The notes beneath the pieces were generated by a model. The model searched no databases, was not told the DNA's origin, and worked only from the letters and a program-made list of their open reading frames with translations. Below, in pieces: positions 10,399-20,894 of a stretch of 64,000 bases of DNA. This stretch comes from Dichomitus squalens LYAD-421 SS1 (Eukaryota; Basidiomycota; Agaricomycetes; Polyporales; Polyporaceae), in NCBI RefSeq assembly GCF_000275845.1, contig NW_006766884.1, positions 2,016,652-2,080,651 of the forward strand. The letters run 5' to 3'. How positions within the stretch are numbered: the first letter of the stretch is position 1; the number at the start of each line of letters is the position of its first letter. The translations under genes were made by a program, and so were the position numbers.

Positions 10399-11480
10399 AG
10401 ATCGGGAGCGCGGAGTACGTCGATCAGTGGCTCTATCATGCACCCCTCTACCATCGCATCCATGAAGACGTTGTGCTCGGTGACGGCACTGGAGACGAAG
10501 CGCTTGACAGGGACGTCCAACGTTGCTTCAACTGCGGCGAACCCGGCCATGTCGTGTCGAAGTGCTCGGAACCACTCGACCGCCGTCTGGTCTCGCTTAC
10601 ACGACAATATTTCGAATTCTTTCGCCAGGGCCCCGTCCTCCCGCGATTGCGTGTACATGAAGTGGAGGAGTGGCGACGCGAACGGCTGGAGTGGCTCGAC
10701 AAGTTCGAACCCGGGCAGATCAGAGGCCCGCTACTCCGTGAGGCTCTGGGCTTGGAGGACGGCGATCCCGGAGAGAGGGTGCCATGGCTCCCTATCATTA
10801 CCATGTGGGGCTATCCGCCAGGATGGGTCGGACCTCGCGATCCGCGTGAGCATGTCTGGAAGCGCATACAAGAGGGACTCCAAGTCGATGATGAGGACGA
10901 GAGCGAAGACGACTCGTTCTATATCTTTGCGGAAGGAGAGCCCGAGCTCTGTCAACTGTCAGGCGACGGTCAAGCAGACTCCCGCTCTAGGATGCCGCCA
11001 ACTCCGGACAAGCACGAGTCGGACGAAGCTTCTGCAGCCTCCGTCGAGTCCTCCGCCCGCTGGGCTGCCTACCCTGACACGTACTTCCTCCCGTCCAAGC
11101 TGCCTATCTATACTGGTCAGAGTCTACCTGCGCTCCGTGGAAATCCTCGCTCTCAGCTTGCGGTCAACAAGACGCACACTGCCGATCGCGAGGCGCTGTG
11201 GCAGAGGATCGCGTCCCCCCAGGACCAGTCGAGACCTTTTGTAGGATCTATGCCGCCTTGGAGGATGCACGGTGCATTCAACGAAATGTCGCAACCCCGT
11301 CCGCAACCAATGTCGCTTCCTCTCCCTCCGCCCCCGCCGCCAAGTTCCGCTCCGCCGCCCTTGCCTCCTGACGTTCCAGCGCCTACGTCCCATAATAATA
11401 CGCTCTTCACGTCGAATGAGGCAGATCGCTCAGAGATGGAGATGGACTCCGACGATGATGACATGGACTTGTCGGACTAA
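10392..11480 (+). CDS. ZCCHC8-like CCHC zinc-knuckle and PSP-domain protein (5' end unresolved)
   Basis: The frame carries a zinc knuckle (CFNCGEPGHVVSKC, CX2CX4HX4C) about 40 codons in. Downstream is a PSP (proline-rich) domain with WLPIITMWGYPPGW. A Pro-rich tract and an acidic C-terminus (MDSDDDDMDLSD) end it. Knuckle plus PSP is the layout of ZCCHC8, the scaffold of the nuclear exosome targeting complex, so a role in nuclear RNA surveillance is likely. The start is unclear. No ATG lies between the end of the glutaredoxin gene and the knuckle in this frame; the nearest in-frame ATG is at 9957, upstream of that gene. A spliced 5' exon, a non-ATG start or overlapping transcription are all possible. 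The coordinate given is where family-like sequence begins. Confidence 0.75.
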   Translation, partial: GVEIGSAEYVDQWLYHAPLYHRIHEDVVLGDGTGDEALDRDVQRCFNCGEPGHVVSKCSEPLDRRLVSLTRQYFEFFRQGPVLPRLRVHEVEEWRRERLEWLDKFEPGQIRGPLLREALGLEDGDPGERVPWLPIITMWGYPPGWVGPRDPREHVWKRIQEGLQVDDEDESEDDSFYIFAEGEPELCQLSGDGQADSRSRMPPTPDKHESDEASAASVESSARWAAYPDTYFLPSKLPIYTGQSLPALRGNPRSQLAVNKTHTADREALWQRIASPQDQSRPFVGSMPPWRMHGAFNEMSQPRPQPMSLPLPPPPPPSSAPPPLPPDVPAPTSHNNTLFTSNEADRSEMEMDSDDDDMDLSD

Positions 11481-11708
11481 CTGTCGTAAGCGCGCACATG
11501 TTCTAAGATACCCGCAAATATCACCACGTTAATTACCTGGCAGCACGCGTTATACGGCTGTCCACAATTACAAAAACAGGTATAGTATGATACAGCTATG
11601 ATACAGCCGAGCTGCTCTACAAGCGTTGGGGTCCGATAATGATACAGTGTCCACAGAAATGCAGGAAGTCCACGGTCGTAATCGTCGTATGTTGCGTGTG
11701 TAGGTGAC

Positions 11709-12707
11709 TCAAATGGCAGTAGCGCTTGACTTGAACATCGGCTCGGGCGTACCAGCGCGCGAGCCTTGGTCGGAACGTGGAGGTTGCGTGGCATATCGTG
11801 GCAGGCTCTCCAAAGGCTTCGAAATCAGGAAACCTAGAACGACGTCTCGCGTGAGTCGCATTGTCGCGAATTGTCATTCATTCGTAACGTGCTGACGTAC
11901 CTTTCAGTCCCGCGGCCTTCTCACCCTGGCGTCCGAAACCCAACCCCTTCGATTCAAAGCCATCCGACTCCTTCTCCCCACGACCAAACACGCGTCCAAC
12001 AAAGGCCGAGGCCGGGCGTGCAAACGGCGGGCGCAGGTCTTTATGCGTGGGCAGGACGCCCTTGGCCTCCTCGCGCCAGGACATGATCGAGCGTTTGCGC
12101 TTGACCTTTTCGCGGAATAGGCCCAGGAACATGTTGATGCACCCGAGCGAGAAGAGGAAGAAGGCGGCAACGAGGGTGAAGTCGTCGACGTGGTGCGACA
12201 GGATCGTGGCGCCGATGAGGCACTGAAAGATCCCGAGTGCCCCAAGACCGAAGTCGGGGCCCAGGACGGGGAAGTACATCGCGAAGAAGGCGGCGGGCCA
12301 GCCGATCTCGGAGAGGATGAGGACGATGACTTGGAAGATGATGAGGAGGCGGTTCACGACGGCCCAGAAGACGCCCGCGGGCTGGTTGGGGACGGTGCTG
12401 CCACTGCGAGCGAGATGCGTGAGTCTTGTTGTAATACGGGAGACATGCGAAGCGGCGGGATGACCATATGTACGTACTCGATGTAGTCGCAATTCGTCAT
12501 GTCTTGAGGCGATGCCATCGCACGGTTGACGGCTTGGATGTCGTTCACTAGGACAAAGATGCTACTTGCGAACACGAGGATAAGAGCAATGATGCTCAGA
12601 GCACGGACAGCGTTCAAGCCGATGAAGTAGTCTGGAATACGGGCCCGTCAGGATTCGATCAAGAGGGTGTAATATTGACAGTACTGACATGCACGAGGAG
12701 GCATCAT
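11709..12707 (-). CDS. Four-helix membrane protein, DUF7598-like, 266 aa
   Basis: Four exons (12689..12707, 12478..12631, 11901..12403, 11709..11833) join in phase into 266 aa. The first exon is only 19 bp (MMPPRA plus one base). The protein has four hydrophobic segments: GLNAVRALSIIALILVFASS, VVNRLLIIFQVIVLILSEIG, a GLGALGIFQCLIGATIL stretch and FTLVAAFFLFSLGCINMFLG. A basic, Ser/Pro-rich cytosolic tail ends SRAGTPEPMFKSSATAI. This matches an uncharacterised basidiomycete membrane family; the family name is from memory and the function unknown. The last exon is confirmed by the GTACGT...TTCTAG intron, since unspliced reading stops early. Confidence 0.82.
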
Positions 12708-14377
12708 CTTGATGGTTGTGTAGATGTTTCAACGAGAGGTATACGGGTACAAAGGCAAAAGATTGGAATGAAGACTTGAGAGTCGTCCCGGAATTACAAT
12801 GAGTGACGAGTTACAGCAGGCGTCGGTGCGTTCGAAGCGGGGGACTCGAGGAAGAGAGGTGTCCCAGCACCAGAGATGAACGTTGCAAGAGAGAAAAGGC
12901 TCAGCTGGAGGTTGTCGCCTTTTGCGACGACGCCTCCTCTTCATTTATAAAGGTGACAACGTGGGGATCCGCATTGTCGAGCCCTCTATTGTCTCGGACG
13001 AAGGGACAATAGACAATTCATAACGGATGCCTTTTCCGGATTACTTACGTAATGGGCCGCATTAACTTTGCTTGGAGGTCGAAGACTTGCTCTCACACCG
13101 TCGCAATCGACTTCTACTCCGGACTTGGAAAGAACAACGACAGAGAAACCCAGCCATGAGGCAGATCCAACATGATCAACAGGTTGGTAACGTCAAAGTA
13201 GGACGTAGGTACGTAATCACAGGATCCGGCAACGTATATATGAACTCATCAGCAACTGTGTACGCAACGATATGCTCAAGAAGTATGACCTGTTACAATA
13301 AACAACAGCCCAACGTGATCCACCCCTCCTGCACGACTAGTAATGGACGAAGCTTGCAGACGAGATACGCTGGAGCTGTCACTCGCAGTGCACAGGAGGA
13401 GGTCGGGCTTGCGTTCTCTCGGTGGCTTTACCTACCCTTTCCCCTTTGGTACGTGCTTCTCTTGCTCGCTTGGACAAGGTTTTGGCCCATAACATCTGTC
13501 CTTCCTCTTTCCTTGCTGAAATTTGCTGTGACGCATTGTGCCAGAGCCGCGTGGCATTTCCGAAGAGGCTCCATCGTGCTTTCATGGGAATGTGGTCTGA
13601 GAGCTGAGAGCGCCCTTTCCGTGAATTTCGCTCTTCTCAAGGCCCGGTTGTGGATGCTCTGGAGTGGTTAAAGCCACCGAACATCACATCTCTGATGTTA
13701 TGCGAGGTGCGGTGTATAGTATCGCGGCCGCAATCTCGGATCGCTGTTCACGTTGACGATGCGAAATCCGAAGAACATCGTCTATGATATCGACGCAACG
13801 ACTGCTGTGTCCTGGTATGATATACTCCCACACCAATCCAAGATGCGCTTCCGCAAAAACGTATTGTGTCACTGTGCCGAAGACTGGAGTAACAAAGTCT
13901 ACGGCCGGGGCTGAGAAGCAGACCTTACCTCTATTGCGACGTTTCAGGCGATCGTAATCAATCACATAGCACATATCTCGCTGGTTGCGCCCTCACAAGC
14001 ATTTCTCGTATCAAGCTCGACTACAGATCTAGCGATATTCAGAGGCCGGCCACAGATATAGCCGACAAAAAGTCCGGTTAGGTTAGCCACAAGATGCATC
14101 GTCCATACGAAAGACATCGTATGTTCTCACCGTCGCCGCTCGCAAGGCACAGCGGTCTATAATTTGAACAGTTGAACACATACATCGCACACAATCAATT
14201 GCTTTCCACCGCCTCCTCCGCAAATAGCTGAGATCATTGAGGTTCAGGTGACACACCCAATCTTGAGTTCGAGGACTGCAGTATAAAAGTCTCCCACAGG
14301 CGAGGGTGTTGGACAGGTAGTGCTGCCTTCCACTACGTCTATCCCTCCAATCGGCCAATTGCTCTTCGCTAAACCCT
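12708..14377. other. 1.7-kb intergenic region, no supported gene
   Basis: The longest open frame here (199 codons, plus, from 13072) and a 96-codon minus frame (13684..13974) lack motifs and exon logic. The region separates two divergent promoters. The right end holds the TATA box of the DUF6533 gene. Confidence 0.4.
14282..14288 (+). promoter_or_regulatory. TATA box of the DUF6533 gene
   Basis: TATAAAA lies about 90 bp upstream of the chosen start codon at 14378, a usual distance for a fungal core promoter. Confidence 0.5.
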
Positions 14378-16036
14378 ATGTCGAGCTTCCAGAACAGCAC
14401 TATACTCACCCTGAAAGACGCAAGGTGAGCCATATCATATCGCAGCCTGTTCTATATCTATGGGTAATGTACTCAGGCTCATGACAACTTGATTTACCGG
14501 ACAGTCATTTGGACGATCTGATCTCAGTGGCGACCGGAGGTTTGTATGAGCTCATAGGCAATGTCGCCAACCATGCTGATATCGCACAGCCTTGATTGGC
14601 TATGATTACGTTTTGACTGTATCGCAAGAGTTGCGCCTCTTCTGGTTGAAAGGGAGCGTCAATGTGGCGTCAATATTGTTTTTCATCAATCGTTACCTTG
14701 CACTACTCTACTACGTCGGCCTTGCATATTATCGACTCCACTTATCTATACCATCCTCTGTGAGTTCGATCTTGCACATATACCGAGGTTCCTGTTGCTG
14801 ATCCTTGTCTATAGGAGTAAGCCCAGCGTTATCTCGTGTCTGAAACAAATACTGACGGAGGAACAGATGTCAGGTGCAAAGTTATATCAGTCTGGGAACA
14901 AGATACCTGCAATATCTCCCTTGGGCAGGTTCGTAACGCATTCATCTCTCTACAGAAATCCCGGGTCTATGCTGAGCCCGATGGAAGCAGTTTTCTCGGC
15001 CTTGCGAGTGTATGCATTGAGTCACAAGCATTGGGTCCTTAGTGGTATCACTTTCTTGAGCTTAGTCCTCGCTCTCCCTCTCAACTACTATGTAAGCACA
15101 ATACACCATCATCACTGACAACTATACCCATGACCAGGGCTAGGGAAATTTCCATCATAGGTTCTTATCTGTAGCTCCGACGGTGACCCGTGGATGTCTG
15201 ACAGCTGCGACAACACCCACTGTCCTCAGTCTCATGTACGTCGGCCCATCTGTCTTACAAATTCTTTGTTAACGCGGAACTCAGTGGTCAGTTTTATCAT
15301 GCGATGATTTGCATGCACTTTGTTCAACGTACCCACATTGCATTGCTAGGAAGTGTTGTCATCACTGGAGGCCAAATCATTGGTGATGCCATCGCAATGG
15401 GCATCACATGGAAGGCGACCTATCACGCCCGTAGGGAGTCGTCTTTGTCGTTTCTAACCAAGGTCATATTCAGGAATGGCAAGTTTACTTTTTTCAGCAC
15501 ATGTGATAGTATACTAACCAATGACATTGATATAGGCACCGTATACTTTATGTGAGCTACTCAACCACCACTGGGCGAATATTCTCCTTGACGGTCTCAT
15601 AGCATTCTTCTTGCACTCAATGTCCTGCACCTCATATTCGTGTTCCTGCCCGTAAGCGAGACAGTACCATCTCTATGTGGTCTTTCCGTTGCTGAATTTG
15701 TGAGTCAGGACTCCCCCTTGCACCCTCCCTCAACAAACACGACGTACATCAGGGATTTCTCTGAGCCGTTGAGTACTCAATGCTCCTTCTCAACCTCATC
15801 ATACTCATGTTTATATTTGACGCAGTGTTACGGCAATCCTGACCTCCCATTTCATTCTCGACCTCCATGAGATGAATTATAAGATGACGCATCAAGAATC
15901 GCTGTCCGGAATACAGGTCATAGGCTCCCTAGACACCCTACGCGCCACCTCAGCAGTCACGGAAGACCTCCTTGAAGCGGAACGCGCCCGAGATCTTGAG
16001 GATGAAGCCGACATGCCCGTGCCGGCCTGGGCCTAA
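14378..16036 (+). CDS. DUF6533-family multipass membrane protein
   Basis: The N-terminal exons (14378..14424, 14505..14539, 14590..14759) join in phase. They give the DUF6533 hallmark: GYDYVLTVSQELRLFW, then ILFFINRYLALLYYVGLAYY. Later exons supply VFSALRVYALSHKHWVLSG, an ITWKATYHARRE loop and the C-terminal helix end TSHFILDLHEMN. A hydrophilic tail stops at 16034-16036. Seven helices are expected from the family; the function is unknown (an agaricomycete-expanded group). The join between 14759 and about 14980 could not be resolved: the strong donor at 14760 leaves phase 0, yet the obvious acceptor at 14816 leads at once to a stop. That may mean a cryptic small exon or a disabling lesion. 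Confidence 0.7.
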
Positions 16037-16194
16037 GTAGTTGGTAGCTACCCTGCGCTCTTTTTGGACTGTTAGAAGAACGTAGTACATTCCCAGAACC
16101 AGTGTAACTCAGATGGCTAGATCGATAAAGCCTGAACGAGTACACGGAACGAGAACACGAGCAGTATAATGTTAACTTTCCGCCCCTCGTTGGG

Positions 16195-16285
16195 GGCGCT
16201 ATAGCCAAGTGGTTACGGCGACAGATTAGAATCTCGGATTATCTGTTTCCCTTTGGGAGCGCAGGTTCGAGTCCTGCTGGCGTCG
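16195..16285 (+). tRNA. tRNA-Ser(AGA) with a short intron
   Basis: The sequence folds as a class II tRNA. The acceptor stem GGCGCTA pairs with TGGCGTC (two G-U pairs) and the D arm is GCC...GGC. Anticodon stem ACAGA/TCTGT encloses TTAGAA, then a 9-nt insert (16232..16240) and A, so the anticodon is AGA (16228..16230) with the intron after position 37, as is canonical. The long variable arm TCCC-TTT-GGGA and T arm GCAGG-TTCGAGT-CCTGC fit tRNA-Ser. A T-run just downstream is a likely Pol III terminator. Confidence 0.9.
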
Positions 16286-16506
16286 CTTTGTTTTTGGTGC
16301 GCAAGATGCTCTGTGCCATGCTCTATGTCCCATCCGAATGTACCAACCCGCAGAGTTGTGTCGTTATTTCGTGGTGCATATGGGTGACATGTAGCGGTTT
16401 CCTAGTACGACCGGACCGAAGGGGGCAGCAGCGCATGACGAGCATGACGTCAGGGTGGACAGTGTGGATATGCTCCCAATCGCGCTCAGCGTCGCGTAGG
16501 GGGGCC

Positions 16507-16512
16507 TATATA
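16507..16512 (+). promoter_or_regulatory. TATA-like element upstream of the DUF3429 gene
   Basis: TATATA lies about 50 bp before the start codon at 16560, followed by a CT-rich leader. Confidence 0.35.
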
Positions 16513-16559
16513 GCTCTCTCCAGCCTTTCAGTCTCTCTCACTATACCATTTGTCCAGCC

Positions 16560-17888
16560 ATGTTGTCGTCCATGCTCCCCTCCCTTCGCCGCGCACATAT
16601 GGCTCTCCGTCGGCCCCTCTCAACTTCCTCTGTCTCGCCCCTCCTTAAGCCAACTACTAACTCTCGTCTCTCGCCGCATCTACTCCGTAACCAGCTCATT
16701 GTTCGTGGGGCCGCCAGTAGTGTCTCTGGCCGCCCAGGTTCCCAGACCCTCGGACACGCCGCGGAGAACATCCGTGAAGAAGTCGGCCAGTCTGCTGCCG
16801 ACCTTGCCAAGTCCATCGCCGGCGGAAACGTTTTTGCGGACAATGTAGAGCCCACCCAGCAGACATTCGTGCGTCCCTTACCCATTGACGTGCGCAATCA
16901 CTTTTCCTGATGCATCGCAGCTTGGCATCACGAACGCGGTCGCTCACGCAGTCCCAACTCCATATGTCGTGTTCGGTCTCGCAGGTGGTATTCCGTACAT
17001 TGGCGCTTCGGGCGCGACCGTCTACCTCGCGTACCAGGCAGGCTTGGCTACACAGGGTGAGAATCGGGGATCTCCTTTACGCTGAGCCGTTGACTGAGAG
17101 CGGTGTGGCATAGGTTTGGTGTCCAACATTGATCCTGGTGTCGCCATCACTGTGCTCCACCAGGCATTGAGCCTCCAGACGACGTACGGTGCCGTTCTTC
17201 TTTCGTTCCTTGGCGCTGTGCACTGGGGCTTCGAGTTCTCCGGATACGGCGGCCATAAACAGTATGTACTTACCCCCATATAATTGCCGCATTTTGACCA
17301 GAATGTGTGCAGTTACTCGCGTCTGTTCTTGGGCGCCGCCCCAGTCGTGTACGGCTGGTCCACTCTGGCCCTTGACCCTGTGGGCGCGCTCATCGCCCAG
17401 TGGATCGGATTCACTGCCATGTGGTGGGCTGATCTCAGGGTGACTGGCCTTGGATGGGGTGAGTGTTGGCACTGACTGGATCCTCAGCATCGCGTGGATG
17501 GCTTACCTTTATCTGATAGCACCCAAATGGTACTCTCAGTACCGTTTCTATCTGTCCATCCTTGTTGGGACGTGCATCATTGGTTCCCTCGCAGCGACTA
17601 GCTACTGGGGACCTGTCGGCGGTCATGGGCTCGTCAGCCACGACCTGAACATGGTGCGATTATCCACCTTTGGTCACTTCAACCCTTCTCTGAGCTGACA
17701 TTATCCTATCGCAGATCCGTGCTGAGCGCAAGGCATTGGCAACCGAAAAGGAGGGTACGGTTGCTGGGAATATCGAGGCAACTCCAGCGTCCGAGGATGC
17801 AGACCGCTACGTGGTCGTGAAGAAGCACGAGGACTCTGAGGGTGAGCAAGCCAAGCCAGGGCAGCAGGAACAGCAGGAACAGCAATGA
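16560..17888 (+). CDS. DUF3429 mitochondrial membrane protein (TMEM69-like), 348 aa
   Basis: Six exons join in phase: 16560..16868, 16921..17056, 17114..17261, 17313..17458, 17520..17653 and 17715..17888. The first 50 residues are rich in Arg, Ser and Leu without acidic residues (MLSSMLPSLRRAHMALRRPL), a clear mitochondrial presequence. The core has about five helices with DUF3429 motifs: VPTPYVVFGLAGGIPYIGAS, SFLGAVHWGFEFSGYGG, YGWSTLALDPVGALIAQWIG, GFTAMWWAD and FYLSILVGTCIIGSLAATS. The family includes human TMEM69 and is placed in the mitochondrial inner membrane; its reaction is unknown. The C-terminus is a Gln/Glu repeat (QQEQQEQQ) encoded by a small CAGGAA tandem repeat. Confidence 0.88.
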
Positions 17889-18289
17889 GAGCATTTTTTT
17901 TGACTTTTGCATTGTCGTAACTGCATGCAAGGACGTTCATGAATCAATTGTACCATGTACGATATGACACCGGCGATACATCATTAAATGTAGGATACGA
18001 ACCGTAATGACAGTGTACTGTACTTCGTGCAGTGTACACGGTATGACCATTGATGCGTGTTGCGTCGTCAGTGACTGTCGAATGGGGTCAGGAGAGAGAG
18101 CAAGGGAGAGGATACTCGAAAGTTCTGGAGATCGACCTCGATCGCACCAGCGTCATTTGCGCACATCTCAATAAATTCATCTTACTCTCCTCCTTACCTT
18201 CGGCAAGGCCCTGTTCTCTCTCTCAGCTATAGTGCTGTTCCAATCCTCTTCGTAACCTCAACTGCGGCGTGCAAGATCTTCCAGATACG
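17889..18289. other. Intergenic between DUF3429 and AHA1 genes
   Basis: This 400-bp spacer should hold the terminator of the first gene and the AHA1 promoter. The 100 bp before the AHA1 start are pyrimidine-rich. No element is clear enough to call. Confidence 0.4.
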
Positions 18290-19843
18290 ATGGCGAGCAC
18301 GATTCCTCAGCCCATGGCGCCCAGCACGGCGAACTGGCACTGGAAGAACAAGACGGTCACGTCCTGGGCGAAGCAATGGTTCGACCGCGAGTTGACAAGC
18401 GTACGCGTGTCTGGAGATGGAAGTGAGGAGGTTGCTGTCAGTCGTGTGGTGGAGGTGGATGGGGACGTTGAGCTGGGACAGCGGAAAAGCAAGTGCGTGT
18501 TATGTCCCTTTGTCTGGTGCACCTGGTGTGGCGGGGAGTATCGCACAGCTAACGTGTGCGCGTGTAGGCTGATCACGATCTATGACTGCAAGGTCGTACT
18601 GAACTGGTCGGGCACCGCGTCGGACGGGACCGCCGTCGAGGGCAAGCTGACTATTCCTGAGGTCTCGCACGAGAATACGCTCGACGGCACCTCCGACTAC
18701 GTCGTACGTGGATCTCTGACCCCAACGCTTCCTGTGCTTTCAACGCTCACTCCGTTGCAGTACGAATGGAGCCTAACCACTTCGCGCTCCCCGGCGGTCG
18801 ATGCGCTCTTCCAGCTGGCGAAGTCACGTCTGCCCGCCGCGCTCGAGGCCAAGTTCTCCACGTTCCCCGCCGCGATCATCGACACGCATGGCAAAGACCT
18901 GACAGTCTCCGCGGACCCCTCACGGCAGGGCACGCCTGTACCCTCTGGGGCCCCATCTGGTTCTGTTTCCGACTCCACTGCGGCGAAGAAGGCGGACGCA
19001 GCCCCAACTGTGAAGAAGACGGAGAAGGCGAACAACACGACGACGGTGACGGTGGACGCGCACTTCATGGCGGCGGCGGACGACCTGTTCTCGCTGCTGA
19101 CGGACGAGCGGAGGATACCGCAGTGGACGCGCGCCCCCGCGAAGGGTGCTGCGGAGCCGGGGAAGGAGTATAGTTTGTTCGGGGGTGGGGTGACGGGCAC
19201 ATTCGTCAGCGTAGAGCCGCCCAAGCAGTTTGTGCAGACGTGGAAGCTGTCGAGTCCGACGTGGCCGTCGGGTGGGTGGTTGGGTAATATCTCCTAGAGG
19301 GTTGCTGCAGTTGTGCTAACGTTTGTTGGTAGATCATACTGCTACTCTCACGACGACGTTGGATCAGGGCAGTGACTCGACGAAGGTGACATGGCAGCTC
19401 GATGGTGTTCCTCTAGGTATAGAGGAGGAGATCACTCGCAACCTCAACGGCTACTAGTATGTGCTTGAGATCGACTTTCCTACATGATTTTAACTCACCA
19501 CACCTCACAGCGTGCACGGGCTGAAGTCCATCGGGTATGTACAAGTCCATCCTTACGTTCCTCCACCCCAAAAGAAACGCCTCCCGGCCGATGCGCACAC
19601 GAAGCGGAAGCAAGCAGGTAAAACGCAGAGCGCTGCGTCTAACGCTTGCTTGGCGGTCGGCTTGGCGAGTCTCGCGCTTGCGACCGCGTTCGCTTTCCCG
19701 TACTTCTACAGCCGGCCGTGAACACTGTCTGGGTCTGGGGGCTCTGCTCTGCTCGCTCGGTATCCTGTTTTACTGTATGTTCGTGTAATTGACACCCTCT
19801 TTTTGGGCTTGTGTGTATGCACAGGTTGGGCACGGTGCTGTGA
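18290..19843 (+). CDS. AHA1: Activator of Hsp90 ATPase, 338 aa
   Basis: Six exons join in phase: 18290..18492, 18568..18703, 18761..19271, 19333..19456, 19511..19534 and 19825..19843. The N-terminal Aha1 domain begins NWHWKNKTVTSWAKQWF, which clamps the Hsp90 middle domain. A Ser/Ala/Lys linker leads to an AHSA1/START-like domain (TVDAHFMAAADDLFSLLTDE, then PPKQFVQTWKLSSPTWPSG). The end GLKSIGLGTVL matches the yeast Aha1 terminus (GFGTVL), which supports the last 19-bp exon. The protein stimulates Hsp90 ATP hydrolysis in the cytosol. The last intron is 290 bp, much longer than the others, and stays open in frame for 62 codons with a hydrophobic end (see findings). Confidence 0.94.
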
Positions 19844-20894
19844 TGAACACGACGCTAGGCAAAATGTGCCGAGGACGCTGATGGCCGGTGCTGGAAGACG
19901 GACCGGAAGGGCGGGGACGCTGGTGGAAGATGGGTTTGGGGTGTCGGGGGTCGCGCGTCGCGAGAGGCGTACGTGGGACCGGCGCGCTGTTTGGCGCGTC
20001 GGGAGTTGTTGTCGCAGACGGGTGAGCGAGAGCGTGCTACCCGCGTAGTTTTGCTCAATCAATGTAGAGAAGCATAGAACACAATGTATTTCTGGATACC
20101 TTCTCTGTGCCGGCTCGACACTGCGCAGAAAAAACCAAAGATGCAGAGTATTTGGGTAGAGGTCTCGGTCGTCCGCTCAACGCAACGCTGTAAACTACCC
20201 GGAGCGCGCATGGTTAGCGCTGTTGCCATAGGCTACACGCTCCCGTGACTGGAATACGCGATGGCGCCTAAGGGAAGCGCATTACGTCCTGCGTTCTCTT
20301 CGGGTTTGTTCCCGCTGTCGCCCTCGACCGTCTCCGTGCCCCTTCTTCTTCGACCCATCGCCCACGACCTCTTCACGACCAGCCCAACGACGCAGGTCCC
20401 GTGTTTCGCATTTCTTGTCAAACACTACATGCTGTGAGCGTTCCTGTTCCCGAATGACATCCGGACGTGCGAAACTGAATGTTGATCCGCTTCATCTCGG
20501 CACTGCAAATCGCTGCGCCCGTCACTACTTACTTGCGCTGGTCAACGTGGTCGCGGTTCGTTTTGCAGAATTTTGGGCGTCTGACGTCTTGTTAGGCCAA
20601 ACCCAGGGAGTTACCGACCTCGACGTTCACCGTCCATGTCTCTATGACCATCGAAGACCCTCCATGGAAGAAAAAGAGTGAGTCCCTCCTCATTTGTTTG
20701 TTTCATCCCGCCATGCATGTCGCATCAAGACCTGCCCATCTTGCGTCACCGAACTGTTCACCAGCACAGGCTACTGCCGCCGAGACTGCACCGTGGTCAA
20801 GTCCGAAGAAGAATGTGTGGGGTCGTCGGCGACGACCTCGTTTCGTCATTCGCGCAACTCCGTCTTCTGATTGGTCGTACATGGCTGACGACCG
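19844..20894. other. 1-kb spacer upstream of the CCCH-AAA+ gene
   Basis: No complete gene is supported. Around 20735-20820 the plus strand has a short Cys-rich frame (TCPSC...GYCRRDC) that could be an upstream exon or part of the 5' leader of the next gene, but I could not join it to a start codon in phase. Confidence 0.4.

Noticed and set aside
13072..13671. 199-codon plus-strand frame
   Set aside because: No domain, no splice neighbours and mixed composition; it may be chance.
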